A stretch of DNA of 64,000 bases. Source: Ostreococcus mediterraneus (taxonomy: Eukaryota; Chlorophyta; Mamiellophyceae; Mamiellales; Bathycoccaceae). The stretch is taken from the NCBI GenBank assembly GCA_012295225.1, contig WMKK01000009.1, positions 331,909 through 395,908 on the forward strand, in the 5' to 3' direction. A program made the translations under genes and the position numbers. Position 1 is the first letter of the stretch; every line of letters begins with the position of its first letter. Below the pieces are notes generated by a model, which was given only the letters and a program-made list of their open reading frames with translations, searched no databases and was not told where the DNA came from. Of the stretch, positions 9,079 through 17,916 are shown piece after piece.

Positions 9079-9926
9079 TGTACGCTCGGTCGAGGAGTCA
9101 TCATCGAGTGCGTCACGTACGCGTTAGTGATGGTGTCGCACGCGTCGATGACGACGACGACGGTGACGACGACGACGAACTCGTCGTCAAGGCGCAACGG
9201 AAACAGCTGATGAGAGAAATCATGCGAGAACAACGCGAACTGATTGAGCGAGAATCCTCGCGCGCGGACGACGCAGAGGAGGAACTTCTTCGAGTCACTG
9301 CGCAAGCCGATGCGTTGTCGCTCAAGCTCGATGCGATCGAAGAAAGCTACGTGAGAAGGACGAGTGCGTCGGCGGAGGCGACGACGGCGACGGCGACGAC
9401 GGCGATGCTCACAAAGGAGAACGAACGACTGCGTTTACGCGTGAAAGAGTTGGAGGATCAGGTTGCACAGTTGCGCAACGATATGTTGACATCAGCAGCG
9501 GTAGCGGCGGCGTTGCCTGCGAAAAGTGCGTCTACTCCCTCGCCACCGTTTGGCGCCGACGAGCGCCGCAAGTTGTTGCGAGAGCTCGCGGATGCGAAAA
9601 AGGATGTGGCGTTAGCAAAAGAGGCTCGAGCGAAAGCGCTGGCAGAAACAATAGAGCTGCGGTCAAAATTAGAAAATGTTAGCAACACGCCCACCAGGCG
9701 GACTTCAGTCGCTTTGGCTTCGATAAAAAGCCTTCCGAAAACGCCCGAGTGGGTCAACGTCGAATGGGACGCGTCATACGGCGCAGACTCAAAGGACAAC
9801 AATCCACCCATCTCGGCACCGATGGCGGCAGCACCAGCGGCGCCGCCACAGTTACCAACGGAAAAAATAGATTGGGACGCGGCGTATGCCGAAATAGACG
9901 CCATACGTTCGAGCAAGAAGTGGTAA
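9078..9926 (+). CDS. Coiled-coil protein with repeated WDAxY motif, family unknown
   Basis: A 282-residue protein I do not recognise. After a basic, then Asp-rich N-terminus, residues about 35-115 are a strong coiled coil (KQLMREIMREQRELIERESS and following). Further coiled coil lies around 130-150 and 175-210. The C-terminus carries two related motifs: VEWDASYGAD and, at the very end, IDWDAAYAEIDAIRSSKKW. The first in-frame ATG is 9078; the frame opens further upstream only with TTG. It is probably a structural or adaptor protein. The paired WDA[SA]Y motif could be a docking element, but that is inference. Confidence 0.6.
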   Translation: MYARSRSHHRVRHVRVSDGVARVDDDDDGDDDDELVVKAQRKQLMREIMREQRELIERESSRADDAEEELLRVTAQADALSLKLDAIEESYVRRTSASAEATTATATTAMLTKENERLRLRVKELEDQVAQLRNDMLTSAAVAAALPAKSASTPSPPFGADERRKLLRELADAKKDVALAKEARAKALAETIELRSKLENVSNTPTRRTSVALASIKSLPKTPEWVNVEWDASYGADSKDNNPPISAPMAAAPAAPPQLPTEKIDWDAAYAEIDAIRSSKKW

Positions 9927-9990
9927 TTAGCGCGTAGCAGAGAGACGAATTAATAGGATTTTTCAATTGTCAATAAAAAAGTAAAATTCT

Positions 9991-10689
9991 TTACTCCATT
10001 TCGAGCGTTGTGAAATACTTGAGAGCGTCAAACTTCTCACCCTTGGCCTCCTTAATCAAGCGTTGCAACTCTCTCGGCTTCTTGACTTGCCCCTGGATGC
10101 CAATTTCATCGTCTTCACCCTTCGGGACGACCCAGAGCGGCCACGCGCTCGTGTATCCGGTGCAAATCCCAGCCGGCTTGATGACGTCTTCGTGACCTTC
10201 CGCGTTTTGATACACGCCATCAGGGAAGCACTCAACGTAGTTGATCATCTCCATTGCTTGTTTACCGAACAACTCTTTTTGCTTGTTGCAGTTTTCACAC
10301 CAGAACGCGCCATACAAGCGCGCGCCCGCGGCGTTGAGCTGCTTCGCCGTCTCCAGCGCCTCCTCACTCGAATCACTCGTCACCACGTACGGGGTGTACG
10401 GCACCGCCACAACCTTCTTCGTCTTGGCTTCCGCGTCCTCCGCCGCCCATGCACCATCGCCCGTCGTCGTCCCAAAAGTCGTCATGAACGCCAACGCCGT
10501 GGTGGATAATCCACCAATCAACGCCGAGCGACGATCGATGATGTCTTTGTCTTTGTCGTGCATGGATGACGACGACGCGCGCGTGACGACGCCGGATGCC
10601 ATCGCACGTCGCTTTCCACGTGTGTTCACCGCGGTGCTGCCGCTGAACACCGCGCGCACGGTCGTCGTCGTCGTCGTCGCAACCATCAT
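9991..10689 (-). CDS. Thylakoid-lumen thioredoxin-like protein (VKOR/LTO1 Trx-domain type)
   Basis: A 232-residue plastid protein. It has a Thr/Ser/Arg-rich transit peptide and then a lumen signal with a twin-arginine motif (RRSALIGGLSTTALAFM) and a cleavage-like site at GAWA|AED. This suggests import through the thylakoid Tat pathway. The mature part has a thioredoxin-like fold with redox motif WCENC, then a proline-containing region (VIKPAGICTGYTSAWPLWVV). It resembles the Trx domain fused to VKOR in LTO1 and cyanobacterial VKOR proteins, which forms disulfides in lumen proteins. Here the Trx domain stands alone, with no VKOR membrane part in the frame. A run of ACG codons (poly-Thr) follows the start. 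The start ATG is at 10689. Confidence 0.82.
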   Translation of the reverse strand: MMVATTTTTTVRAVFSGSTAVNTRGKRRAMASGVVTRASSSSMHDKDKDIIDRRSALIGGLSTTALAFMTTFGTTTGDGAWAAEDAEAKTKKVVAVPYTPYVVTSDSSEEALETAKQLNAAGARLYGAFWCENCNKQKELFGKQAMEMINYVECFPDGVYQNAEGHEDVIKPAGICTGYTSAWPLWVVPKGEDDEIGIQGQVKKPRELQRLIKEAKGEKFDALKYFTTLEME

Positions 10690-10768
10690 CGTGGGGCGTC
10701 ACAAAGTGTGGATAACAAACTTGATTTTATGCGTCACACATTACACGACAACGAAACACCGGGCGCTA

Positions 10769-11539
10769 CTACTTTGATGACAATCCACCGCTCGCGGCGG
10801 CTTCGGCGTGGAGTTTATCTAATATATTCTGCACCCTGTGCTTCATCACCGGCTGACCGCGCTTGGTCTTCTTACGCATGAGCTGTTTTTGGGACGAACG
10901 CTTGGCGAGTTGGTCGCGCCGGGCGGCGTCGCGCGCGGCTTTCTGTTCGACAAACGCCTTACGCTGCGCCTCGCGTTCGTCGCGCGCAGCTTGACCATTC
11001 TTCCACGCCGCGGCTAAATGATCAAACTTTTTCTTTTTACCTTTAGAATTACGCTGCTCTTCCGGGCGCTCGTCGTCGTTGTCGTCCCGCGTCGTCGTCA
11101 ATGCGTCTCCCCCGGCGCTCGTCGTTTCGGTTTCGCGTTCAACCTCGTCTTCTCGCCCTACATCACCCCTCTCGCCATCGCCTTTCGCAAGTTCTGGATT
11201 ATCAATCATCGCTAATCGTCGTTCATACACCTCCGGATCAAACTCCTCTCGTCGTTCAAACGTTCCCGTGAGTTTCTTTTGTAACCGCGCGTACTTGGCC
11301 CTCGTCGCCGCCGCCTCCGCCTTGTCGCGCTTAATGCGCTCGCGCTTGTCGTACGTCGATTTCCTCGCGTTGACGAATCGATCGAGCGACAGCGCGTGAC
11401 GACCAGTGCGTTTCATCGCCGTCCGTCGCGCATGGTTCGCCCGCGCACCGCCGCCGCGGTCGTCGCGGTCGGCGGCTCGTCGTGTTGTCCCGGCGCCGCT
11501 CGTCGATGGGCGTCCAGCGTCGACGCCGTCGCGCGCCAT
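10769..11539 (-). CDS. FYV7/TAP26 (CCDC59)-like rRNA-processing protein
   Basis: A 256-residue, very basic coiled-coil protein. The C-terminus (KKTKRGQPVMKHRVQNILDKL) fits the conserved end of the FYV7/TAP26 family, and the early segment GRHALSLDRFVNARKSTYDK fits its N-terminal block. Yeast Fyv7 is needed for early 18S rRNA processing in the small-subunit processome, so a nucleolar role is expected. The first 40 residues before MKRTGRHAL are low-complexity, so translation may start at that internal Met instead of 11539. The 5' end faces the RHIP1-like gene, and the two probably share a promoter. Confidence 0.65.
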   Translation of the reverse strand: MARDGVDAGRPSTSGAGTTRRAADRDDRGGGARANHARRTAMKRTGRHALSLDRFVNARKSTYDKRERIKRDKAEAAATRAKYARLQKKLTGTFERREEFDPEVYERRLAMIDNPELAKGDGERGDVGREDEVERETETTSAGGDALTTTRDDNDDERPEEQRNSKGKKKKFDHLAAAWKNGQAARDEREAQRKAFVEQKAARDAARRDQLAKRSSQKQLMRKKTKRGQPVMKHRVQNILDKLHAEAAASGGLSSK

Positions 11540-11650
11540 GTGCGTCGTCGTCGTCGTCGATGCGCGCGCGTGCGTGCGTGCGTGTATGTATCACCACCGT
11601 CGTCGTCGCACCCACGGGATGAGGGTTCGCACGGTCGTCGGCGTCGCGGT

Positions 11651-12514
11651 ATGCGTCGTCCTGTCGGCGGTGCGTGCGTCTTTTTTTTTCTTCTCGGTTG
11701 TGTTTTGAACGCGTGGCTGTCGGCGTCTCCAGTGCTCGTCGCGCGGTTGGCGCGCGCGTGCGAGGGTTCGCGGCGCACAGACGCGATGGAGTACGTCACG
11801 CGCGCGATTGAGAGCGCGCAGGCGCGGGTGGCGACGACGGCGGCGGCGACGACGGCGGCGAGCGAGGCGATCGATCGAACGACATCGGATGCGGCGTTCG
11901 CAGTGGCGAAGACGATTGAAGTGGCGCGAGAACGCGTGAATGAGGCGAGTGGGACGGCGCAAGCCCACGCTGGGGTGCTCGTGGAGAACGTGCGAGAGCG
12001 CGAGGATGCGTTTTTTAAGAGGGTGAGTAAGGAGGTGGCGGATGTGGCGCGGGCGAACCCGGCGAGCGCGGGGGCGGGGGCGTTGGGATTGGCGTTAATC
12101 TTGCTTCCGGGTCCACGCGCGTTGTTGTGGCGGGTGACGATGGGAAGGTTACAGAGTGAAGAAGCGATTTTTAACGCGTGCGTGCGTAAGAGTGAAATGT
12201 TGGCGCTCGACGCCGAACGCGCGAGCGGGGAGATACAAAAATTAGCCGCCGCCGCGGTTGAGGCAGAGGTGGAAATGAAACGCGGTGCGGCAAATTTACG
12301 CGCAGCGGCGAGAGAACTTAGATCTATTGAATCGCGTACGTACGCTATGGACAACAAAGCGACTGGATTGTTGAATGATTTGCGCGTGTTACCGAGCAAA
12401 GAAGCGGTGGCGTTGCGCGAAGACGTCGCCGTGACGGTGGATAAAGTGGCGGTCCATCGTAACGCCGCCTTGGCGACGCTCAAGAAAATCTTCAAGAGTG
12501 GTATCGAAGTGTAA
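11651..12514 (+). CDS. RHIP1-like protein (RGS1-HXK1-interacting protein family)
   Basis: A 287-residue protein. The second half has the pattern of plant RHIP1: a membrane segment (AGALGLALILLPGPRALLW), then MGRLQSEEAIFNACVRKSEML, a helical stretch, and a C-terminus KATGLLNDLRVLPSKEAV ending ALATLKKIFKSGIEV. RHIP1 in Arabidopsis bridges the sugar-sensing regulators RGS1 and HXK1; its biochemical role is not settled. The start is uncertain. ATG 11651 includes an N-terminal hydrophobic stretch (CVFFFLLGCVLNAWL); ATG 11786 (MEYVTRAIES) has a strong context and would drop it. The frame is open further 5' but overlaps the divergent FYV7-like gene. Family membership is by recalled pattern. Confidence 0.6.
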   Translation: MRRPVGGACVFFFLLGCVLNAWLSASPVLVARLARACEGSRRTDAMEYVTRAIESAQARVATTAAATTAASEAIDRTTSDAAFAVAKTIEVARERVNEASGTAQAHAGVLVENVREREDAFFKRVSKEVADVARANPASAGAGALGLALILLPGPRALLWRVTMGRLQSEEAIFNACVRKSEMLALDAERASGEIQKLAAAAVEAEVEMKRGAANLRAAARELRSIESRTYAMDNKATGLLNDLRVLPSKEAVALREDVAVTVDKVAVHRNAALATLKKIFKSGIEV

Positions 12515-12871
12515 GCTATCGACGGATCACGGCCGATTCAATTCATTATACATAGCGCAGCGATGTAATTTCCAAGCGGATTACGTGTGTACTCGCCGAC
12601 GCTTCGCGCGTCGCGCGCACCAATCAATACCCATACCGCGCGCAATCGACCACTCCACGCACGCACGCTGCGTGTTTAACACACGACTATCACCACGCAT
12701 CGTCACCGTGCACTCGTCGTCGTGTCGACGAGTCGACGAACCGCATGGGGGAGGCGAGGTCTTTCACTCGCGCAAGAGAAATGTAAAGATTGTACCACTT
12801 CAAATCGCCATGATTTCGTACATAAAGATTCTAGTGCACGATGGAGACGTTGTCAAGGTTATGGGTCGACC
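12515..12871. other. Spacer and 5' region of the PsbP-domain gene
   Basis: About 357 bases holding the 3' UTR of the RHIP1-like gene and the promoter of the PsbP-domain gene. It has no ATG-initiated frame with recognisable content. I see no RNA gene. Confidence 0.35.
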
Positions 12872-12938
12872 ATGGCGCCCGCACGCGTAACGACCGCTGA
12901 CGCGCACGGATGCCAGTGCGCGTCGCCGCAGCGCGCGA

Positions 12939-12976
<38 letters not shown>

Positions 12977-13711
12977 TGTGCTCGAGCGTTTCGGTGCGTG
13001 CGCGTGCGTGATCGTCATCACCGCGCCCGTCGTCCATCGTCGGCGTCGAGGCGCCAGTGCGCGTCGTCGTCCGCGAGCGCGAGCGCGAGCACCGAGGGTG
13101 GGGCGTGGACGCCGACGCCGTCGCGGCGGGATGTGTTTCGCATGGCTGTGACCGCCGCGCTGGCGTCGGTGTGCGTCGACGCGTCGCCCGCGTGCGCGGC
13201 AAAGTATAAGCGGTCGTTCAGGGAAAGGTTTGAGACGAGCATATCGTCGAGCACGCATGATTACACGTTTGAGTACCCAGACGACTGGGGGCAAGACATT
13301 GTGTCGCTGAATGACGGTAAACTCTATGGCGTCGACGAACGCAAGAAGAGTGAATCTGGTAACGGTCAACTCGCGGTGCACGTGTTGCCGTTCGTGGGTG
13401 CGGATTCAATCAAGGATGTTGGGAGCCCAGAGGCGGCGTTGGAACGGTTTGAAGAGCTCATCGGCGCGTATTGGGAACAAAATGGATTCGGCCAGAGCGG
13501 TAGAGCTGGCTCTATACAAGATACGGCGATTAAAACCATCGATGGCGTGGTTTACTACTACTACGAACTAGTGTCTCCACATAATCTCATCAGCGCGACG
13601 GTTGTTGATGGCCAACTGTACGTTATGAACGCGTCGTGCGCGTCGCGTTCGTGGAAAAATAGTGAAGCGACGCTGCGTGCCATCGTGGACTCGTTTCGCG
13701 TTCCGAAGTAG
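12872..13711 (+). CDS. PsbP-domain protein of the thylakoid lumen
   Basis: The mature part, about 170 residues, has a PsbP-like fold: YTFEYPDDWGQDIVSLNDGK near its start, central VHVLPFVGADSIKDVGSPEA and EELIGAYWEQNGFG, and a C-terminal block with VVYYYYELVSP and SWKNSEATLRAIVDSFRV. PsbP-domain proteins sit in the thylakoid lumen and support photosystem assembly or function. The precursor has a bipartite signal: a Ser/Arg-rich transit peptide, then a twin-arginine segment (SRRDVFRMAVTAALASVC) and an Ala-x-Ala-like site before KYKRSF. Translation may start at ATG 12938 (MATTTT, 257 residues) rather than 12872 (279 residues); the poly-Thr run is an ACG repeat. Which PPD member it is cannot be told. 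Confidence 0.8.
12943..12976 (+). repeat. (GAC/ACG)n trinucleotide run, 34 bp, in a transit peptide
   Basis: Eleven perfect GAC units encode poly-Thr immediately after a candidate start ATG of the PsbP-domain gene. Shorter runs of the same triplet lie at the 5' ends of several other genes in the window. Confidence 0.85.
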
Positions 13712-13776
13712 ACGAATATTGTTTGAACATAATACATCATCATATACATCATTTAGCGCATCGTCGCCACATCGCA

Positions 13777-16700
13777 TCAGTGCCAAGAGCTCGGCAAACG
13801 ATTTGAAGGCTTCATCTTCTTGAAGCGGTGCTGCGCAAGATTTTGGCGCGAGTCGACGCTCGCGGTGAAACGATTCTCCTGGTATGTGCGAGGTGGTGGC
13901 ATGCGAAACGACTCGACCATACGCGGAAAGTCAGACGAATTGAATGCTGGAATGTTACCTTTACCAAGCACACCCAAGGACAATGTCTTGCGAACATCAT
14001 TTTCTTGCGAATCCTTCGCTTGCAACGGCGATTGATGTTGACGCCACAATCGCCCACCGGCGTCGTATTTCGGCACCAAACTCTTACGCGCAATGGGTGA
14101 CTCTTCGCGCTTTAAAAAAGTTCGCGGAGTGTCTGGAGGTGAAATACTGACATCCATAACGGGAGACGGTGCTTCCACACGATCTGAAACGTAAGAATGT
14201 CGACCAAAGCGACTCGCTGGCGGCGAGCGAATTGGAGACAAGGCGTTGAGTTCCAAGTCGTCACCAATTCGCTGCCTCTTCGGCGGCGAAAAGAACTGCG
14301 CGAGTGGTTCGTCTGATGTGCATCGTAAAGACCGTGTGTGACGGCTGCCAATCTGTGGAGAATAGGAAATAGCACGGGGCGATGAGATTTCGGGTTGCTG
14401 TTCGATGAAGCGGCCATCGAGCACGCTCGGCGGACATCCCAAAATTTCGTTTGCGTGCAAATATTCAATCAAATCAGCGCTGAGAGCACCAGTGTTTCGC
14501 AACATGGTAGGAACGTCAACATTGTCAAGCGCTAGCAACGCGCAGGCGGAAATCGGGTTGAGCTTCGGAAACAACGCACAAATGTCGATTTCTTCCATAC
14601 TTGGATTCTTTGGTAGAGGCGTGAAATTTGAAAGCGCATCAGCATGCGGTCGAAGAGTCTCAAAGAGTTCGGTCGATACTTGCTCGTCAAGACAGTAACG
14701 AACGTCAAGATCAAATCCCATTCTTCGAGCATCAGCAACAAGACGACTTTCGATGGACTTTGCCAAACTCAAAAACCCTTCATCGCCTTCAAACATGAGA
14801 GTTGACGAGACGACGCTCCCTGCCATCGCCATTGTTAAATCCTCAACGAGTGAGAACATCTCAAACTGCGTAGGCACACCCTCGGCAAAATACTCGGGTA
14901 CGATGAGTAAAACACCATGAACGTGACTACCAATAGTCATGAGGGCGTCGACGTCAATCGTTGATTGACGAAGAACGACTTCACAACCTTCTTCGAGAAG
15001 CGCGTGTTCTACTTGAGCAAAAATTGGTTCACGCGCCTTGACGAGCTGACGAGCTGTATTGAAAACGACGATGTGCTGAGGAATATCGCCAAAGTCCACT
15101 GGAGGCGACAACTGCGGTTCGTCGAAAACTGCGCTCGTTTGTTGGCGCGTCACGAGTTCTTGATTCACGTGTTCTGACGATGCCGGTTCTAAATCTTCGC
15201 TCCAGCAAATGTCAGACTTCATGCAGAGAACACACACATCGACGTTCGAGGCGTGTCGGTTCGTACTGAAGCTATCCAGTTGATCAATCACGCTAGTCGA
15301 GGGTGCATAGTACACGCACGATGTAAAAATACTCATGGGGAATGCATCGTGAGCGACGTGATCTTCAAGAACCAACAAGACGTCTGCGTTGCTCGCCGAA
15401 AGCGTCACGGCGCGAATCAAATCTTCATCTCCGTCCACAGCGAGCTGCCTAAATTCTTGGCGACCATCAAATTGCGCCGCAGTCATGTTGAACTTCGATA
15501 CAAATCTCCTGATTGACAATATGGCCTTCGTGTCTGGGAAAATGATCAAAAGTTTGCCTCCGGTGACGGCGAAGTTTGCGACGACGCTTTTCAGCACGTC
15601 CAATTTGGGATGGTCTTCAAAGTCTCCACGCATCACGGCACTATCATATCGCGCGAAAAGATCTACGATATCACATAAATCACCATGCATTTTGCCCTGA
15701 TTATTCATGTAAAGATATGCGATATGAATCCCATAGATGTTGACTAAATTTGCCGCCGCGTGACAACAAAGTAAACTTTGTAAGCTTTGACTCACCACGG
15801 GCATTGCATCAAACATTTTCATATCCTCCATAAGACTGGTCTTTGCACCAAGCTTAAATCGCGGAACTTTTTCTTGAATTTCCATGGGTAACATCTGCGT
15901 TATCTGCACGTAACGTTCGGCCAAAATTCGTACAAGTTCCATCTGCTGAGAGTTGAGCGAGAGTTCTATCCGATCAATCGTCACGGCGCGATTTGATAAA
16001 CTCCCTGGGATTTCGAACGATTCGCTCAACGTCGGGGGATGAAACGGAAGATCTAACGCCGATGATTTTTCATCACGAACAGTCGTTTCATCGCCCGGCA
16101 ACTTTTCGAATTCTTCGTCATCATCAAAAACTAACTCATCAAAAAATTCCGGTTGCTCGAATTCGCGTTTGTCCGAAGTGAAAGGATCGAGAAACGGAAA
16201 CTTAACATTCCACTTTGGTAAGACTTTCGACTCCTTCTTGAACTCCGTAACGGTACGAATAATGTTGTTCATCGCTCGCGTAGAACGTGCAGCTGGAGAA
16301 TCATCTCCATCTTGATCCATTCTCGGTACGGCGAGAGGTTGCATCTGGTTTGCGCTCGCGGGTAAAAGTGACGCCTTCATCTTTCCCTTGGCGTTGTCCT
16401 CAAAATCCGGATCACGCGGAGCTTCATGTTGATCATTCATCGTTTTTTGCGTCAATGGCTTCAAAATTTTTCTCATATCCATGTCCTCATTTTCAACGGC
16501 GTTTACTTCTACAAACTTGGGTAAGACTTCGGTTTCTCGCGGTTTCGCGATGCGTCGCGCCGATTCAATTTGTTCCAATTCGTCTCGCGCGGGGTACTCG
16601 ATTCGCGCCGGACGTAACAAATTCTTCAAGTACACGTTTGGCGTACGACGTGAAGCGACATTTAACGCATCGCTCCACACTACTTTGGTCTTTTCCATCA

Positions 16701-17520
16701 ATCCAAGTAACATATCGAGCGGCGACCTGGGCGTTTCGTCGTCGACGACGCACGGCGTCTCGCAAAACCGCGCCAATCCAAACAAGCTCATGAAATTCTT
16801 CAGCGTACCATTTTCAAGATACTGTTGTTCACGCCCGTCGTCGCGCGATTGACGCTCTACCGTAAAAGTTGTCGACAAATCGTTTTCAACGCAATGCAAT
16901 GCTTCGAGTCGCTCATCATCCAACATGAATGCGTTTTCAAAGCTCGCGTCGTCGTCAATCGTCGCGTTTGCGATCAACAACAAACGCGCCTTCAACCCAT
17001 CGCTCTCAACTATCACCGGCACTTCCATAAACTCCATTCCACGCAACAACACTGGCGACTCAACGAAAACATCACGAACCACCGCTACATTCAATCCCAA
17101 CCCTTCCTTTGCCACCTCTGGCACGAAAATCTTCCGCGTCGTCTCCATCCGCGCCGCGACGCGCGCGCGAAACCGCGCCTCCTCCTCCTCCGCCCCGTCC
17201 CAACCATCATTCACACACTTGGTCAACTCCAACGCCGCGATGACATCACACCCGCATAAAACCATCCCTTCTCCTCCCATAGCATCCATCGATGCGTGTT
17301 TCGCATTCGCACCAGTCATGATATCATCGAAATCAACCTTTGTCGTCGTCGTCTCGCCATCCGACACCGCGCCGGTTCTCGTCCCGCCATCGCCCACCCC
17401 ATCGTCGTCGTCATCCGTGTCGTATAACGACCCAACGCCGTCATCATCGCGCGTATTTTCATCGCCGTGTCGCGCGCAATCTCGTCGCACATCCGCGCGC
17501 GTCACCCCCACGTACCGCAT
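13777..17520 (-). CDS. SHOC1/ZIP2-like meiotic crossover protein (XPF-like fold)
   Basis: A 1247-residue protein, one exon. The middle third follows the pattern of Arabidopsis SHOC1: IVVFNTARQLVKAREPIFAQ, then EEGCEVVLRQSTIDVDALM, VLLIVPEYF and LMFEGDEGFLSLAKSIES, consistent with the degenerate XPF nuclease domain. It is followed by a helix-hairpin-helix-like block beginning FPKLNPISACALLALDNVDV. SHOC1 with PTD (yeast Zip2-Spo16) binds branched DNA and promotes class I crossovers in meiosis. I see no intact ERKxxxD nuclease motif, as in SHOC1. The N-terminus is acidic; the C-terminal 200 residues are disordered with SP motifs, possible kinase sites. The start is the ATG at 17520; a GTG seven codons upstream is ignored. 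The call is from pattern memory and needs a profile search. Confidence 0.6.
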   Translation of the reverse strand: MRYVGVTRADVRRDCARHGDENTRDDDGVGSLYDTDDDDDGVGDGGTRTGAVSDGETTTTKVDFDDIMTGANAKHASMDAMGGEGMVLCGCDVIAALELTKCVNDGWDGAEEEEARFRARVAARMETTRKIFVPEVAKEGLGLNVAVVRDVFVESPVLLRGMEFMEVPVIVESDGLKARLLLIANATIDDDASFENAFMLDDERLEALHCVENDLSTTFTVERQSRDDGREQQYLENGTLKNFMSLFGLARFCETPCVVDDETPRSPLDMLLGLMEKTKVVWSDALNVASRRTPNVYLKNLLRPARIEYPARDELEQIESARRIAKPRETEVLPKFVEVNAVENEDMDMRKILKPLTQKTMNDQHEAPRDPDFEDNAKGKMKASLLPASANQMQPLAVPRMDQDGDDSPAARSTRAMNNIIRTVTEFKKESKVLPKWNVKFPFLDPFTSDKREFEQPEFFDELVFDDDEEFEKLPGDETTVRDEKSSALDLPFHPPTLSESFEIPGSLSNRAVTIDRIELSLNSQQMELVRILAERYVQITQMLPMEIQEKVPRFKLGAKTSLMEDMKMFDAMPVVSQSLQSLLCCHAAANLVNIYGIHIAYLYMNNQGKMHGDLCDIVDLFARYDSAVMRGDFEDHPKLDVLKSVVANFAVTGGKLLIIFPDTKAILSIRRFVSKFNMTAAQFDGRQEFRQLAVDGDEDLIRAVTLSASNADVLLVLEDHVAHDAFPMSIFTSCVYYAPSTSVIDQLDSFSTNRHASNVDVCVLCMKSDICWSEDLEPASSEHVNQELVTRQQTSAVFDEPQLSPPVDFGDIPQHIVVFNTARQLVKAREPIFAQVEHALLEEGCEVVLRQSTIDVDALMTIGSHVHGVLLIVPEYFAEGVPTQFEMFSLVEDLTMAMAGSVVSSTLMFEGDEGFLSLAKSIESRLVADARRMGFDLDVRYCLDEQVSTELFETLRPHADALSNFTPLPKNPSMEEIDICALFPKLNPISACALLALDNVDVPTMLRNTGALSADLIEYLHANEILGCPPSVLDGRFIEQQPEISSPRAISYSPQIGSRHTRSLRCTSDEPLAQFFSPPKRQRIGDDLELNALSPIRSPPASRFGRHSYVSDRVEAPSPVMDVSISPPDTPRTFLKREESPIARKSLVPKYDAGGRLWRQHQSPLQAKDSQENDVRKTLSLGVLGKGNIPAFNSSDFPRMVESFRMPPPRTYQENRFTASVDSRQNLAQHRFKKMKPSNRLPSSWH

Positions 17521-17629
17521 GTGTGTGTCTCCAACGCGCACCCAACGACGCGCGAAATGACGACGACGCGACGCGTCGCGACGACGCCCGACGTCGGTCG
17601 CGGGGGCGGTGGAGGTGAGGAGGATGTGG

Positions 17630-17731
17630 ATATTCGGACATATGGTATTTACATATATAGTATATAATACTAACTATATAAATATACTAACTATATAAAT
17701 ACATATATCAAATATCATATTCGGACATATG
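17630..17731. repeat. AT-rich island bounded by 15-bp direct repeats, with an inner tandem
   Basis: ATATTCGGACATATG occurs at 17630-17644 and again at 17717-17731. Between them the DNA is almost pure A/T, with a tandem of about 17 bp starting ACTAACTATATAAATA (17669-17685 and 17686-17701). It lies between the divergent SHOC1-like and IF-2 genes, so it is part of their shared promoter region. It contains several TATATAA-type sequences that could act as TATA boxes. Confidence 0.7.
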
Positions 17732-17883
17732 ATACATATAGTACCCATGTGAGTCTCTGTGTGACTGTGCTTGTGTACACACCGCGGGTGTCCTCGCCCG
17801 TCACCCCCGAGACGTCATCGCCGCGCGACACCACTGCGCGACGCGAGGGGAATTGTGCGCGCAACTCGACGTGGAGCGAGCGC

Positions 17884-17914
<31 letters not shown>

Positions 17915-17916
17915 GG

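Noticed and set aside
11413-12495. Minus-strand frame of 360 codons
   Set aside because: It is antisense to the RHIP1-like gene, which has a recognisable C-terminus. The frame is Ala/Thr/Arg-rich with no motif.
12943-12976. CRISPR-like or satellite array
   Set aside because: It is a plain 3-bp repeat with no spacers, inside a coding region.
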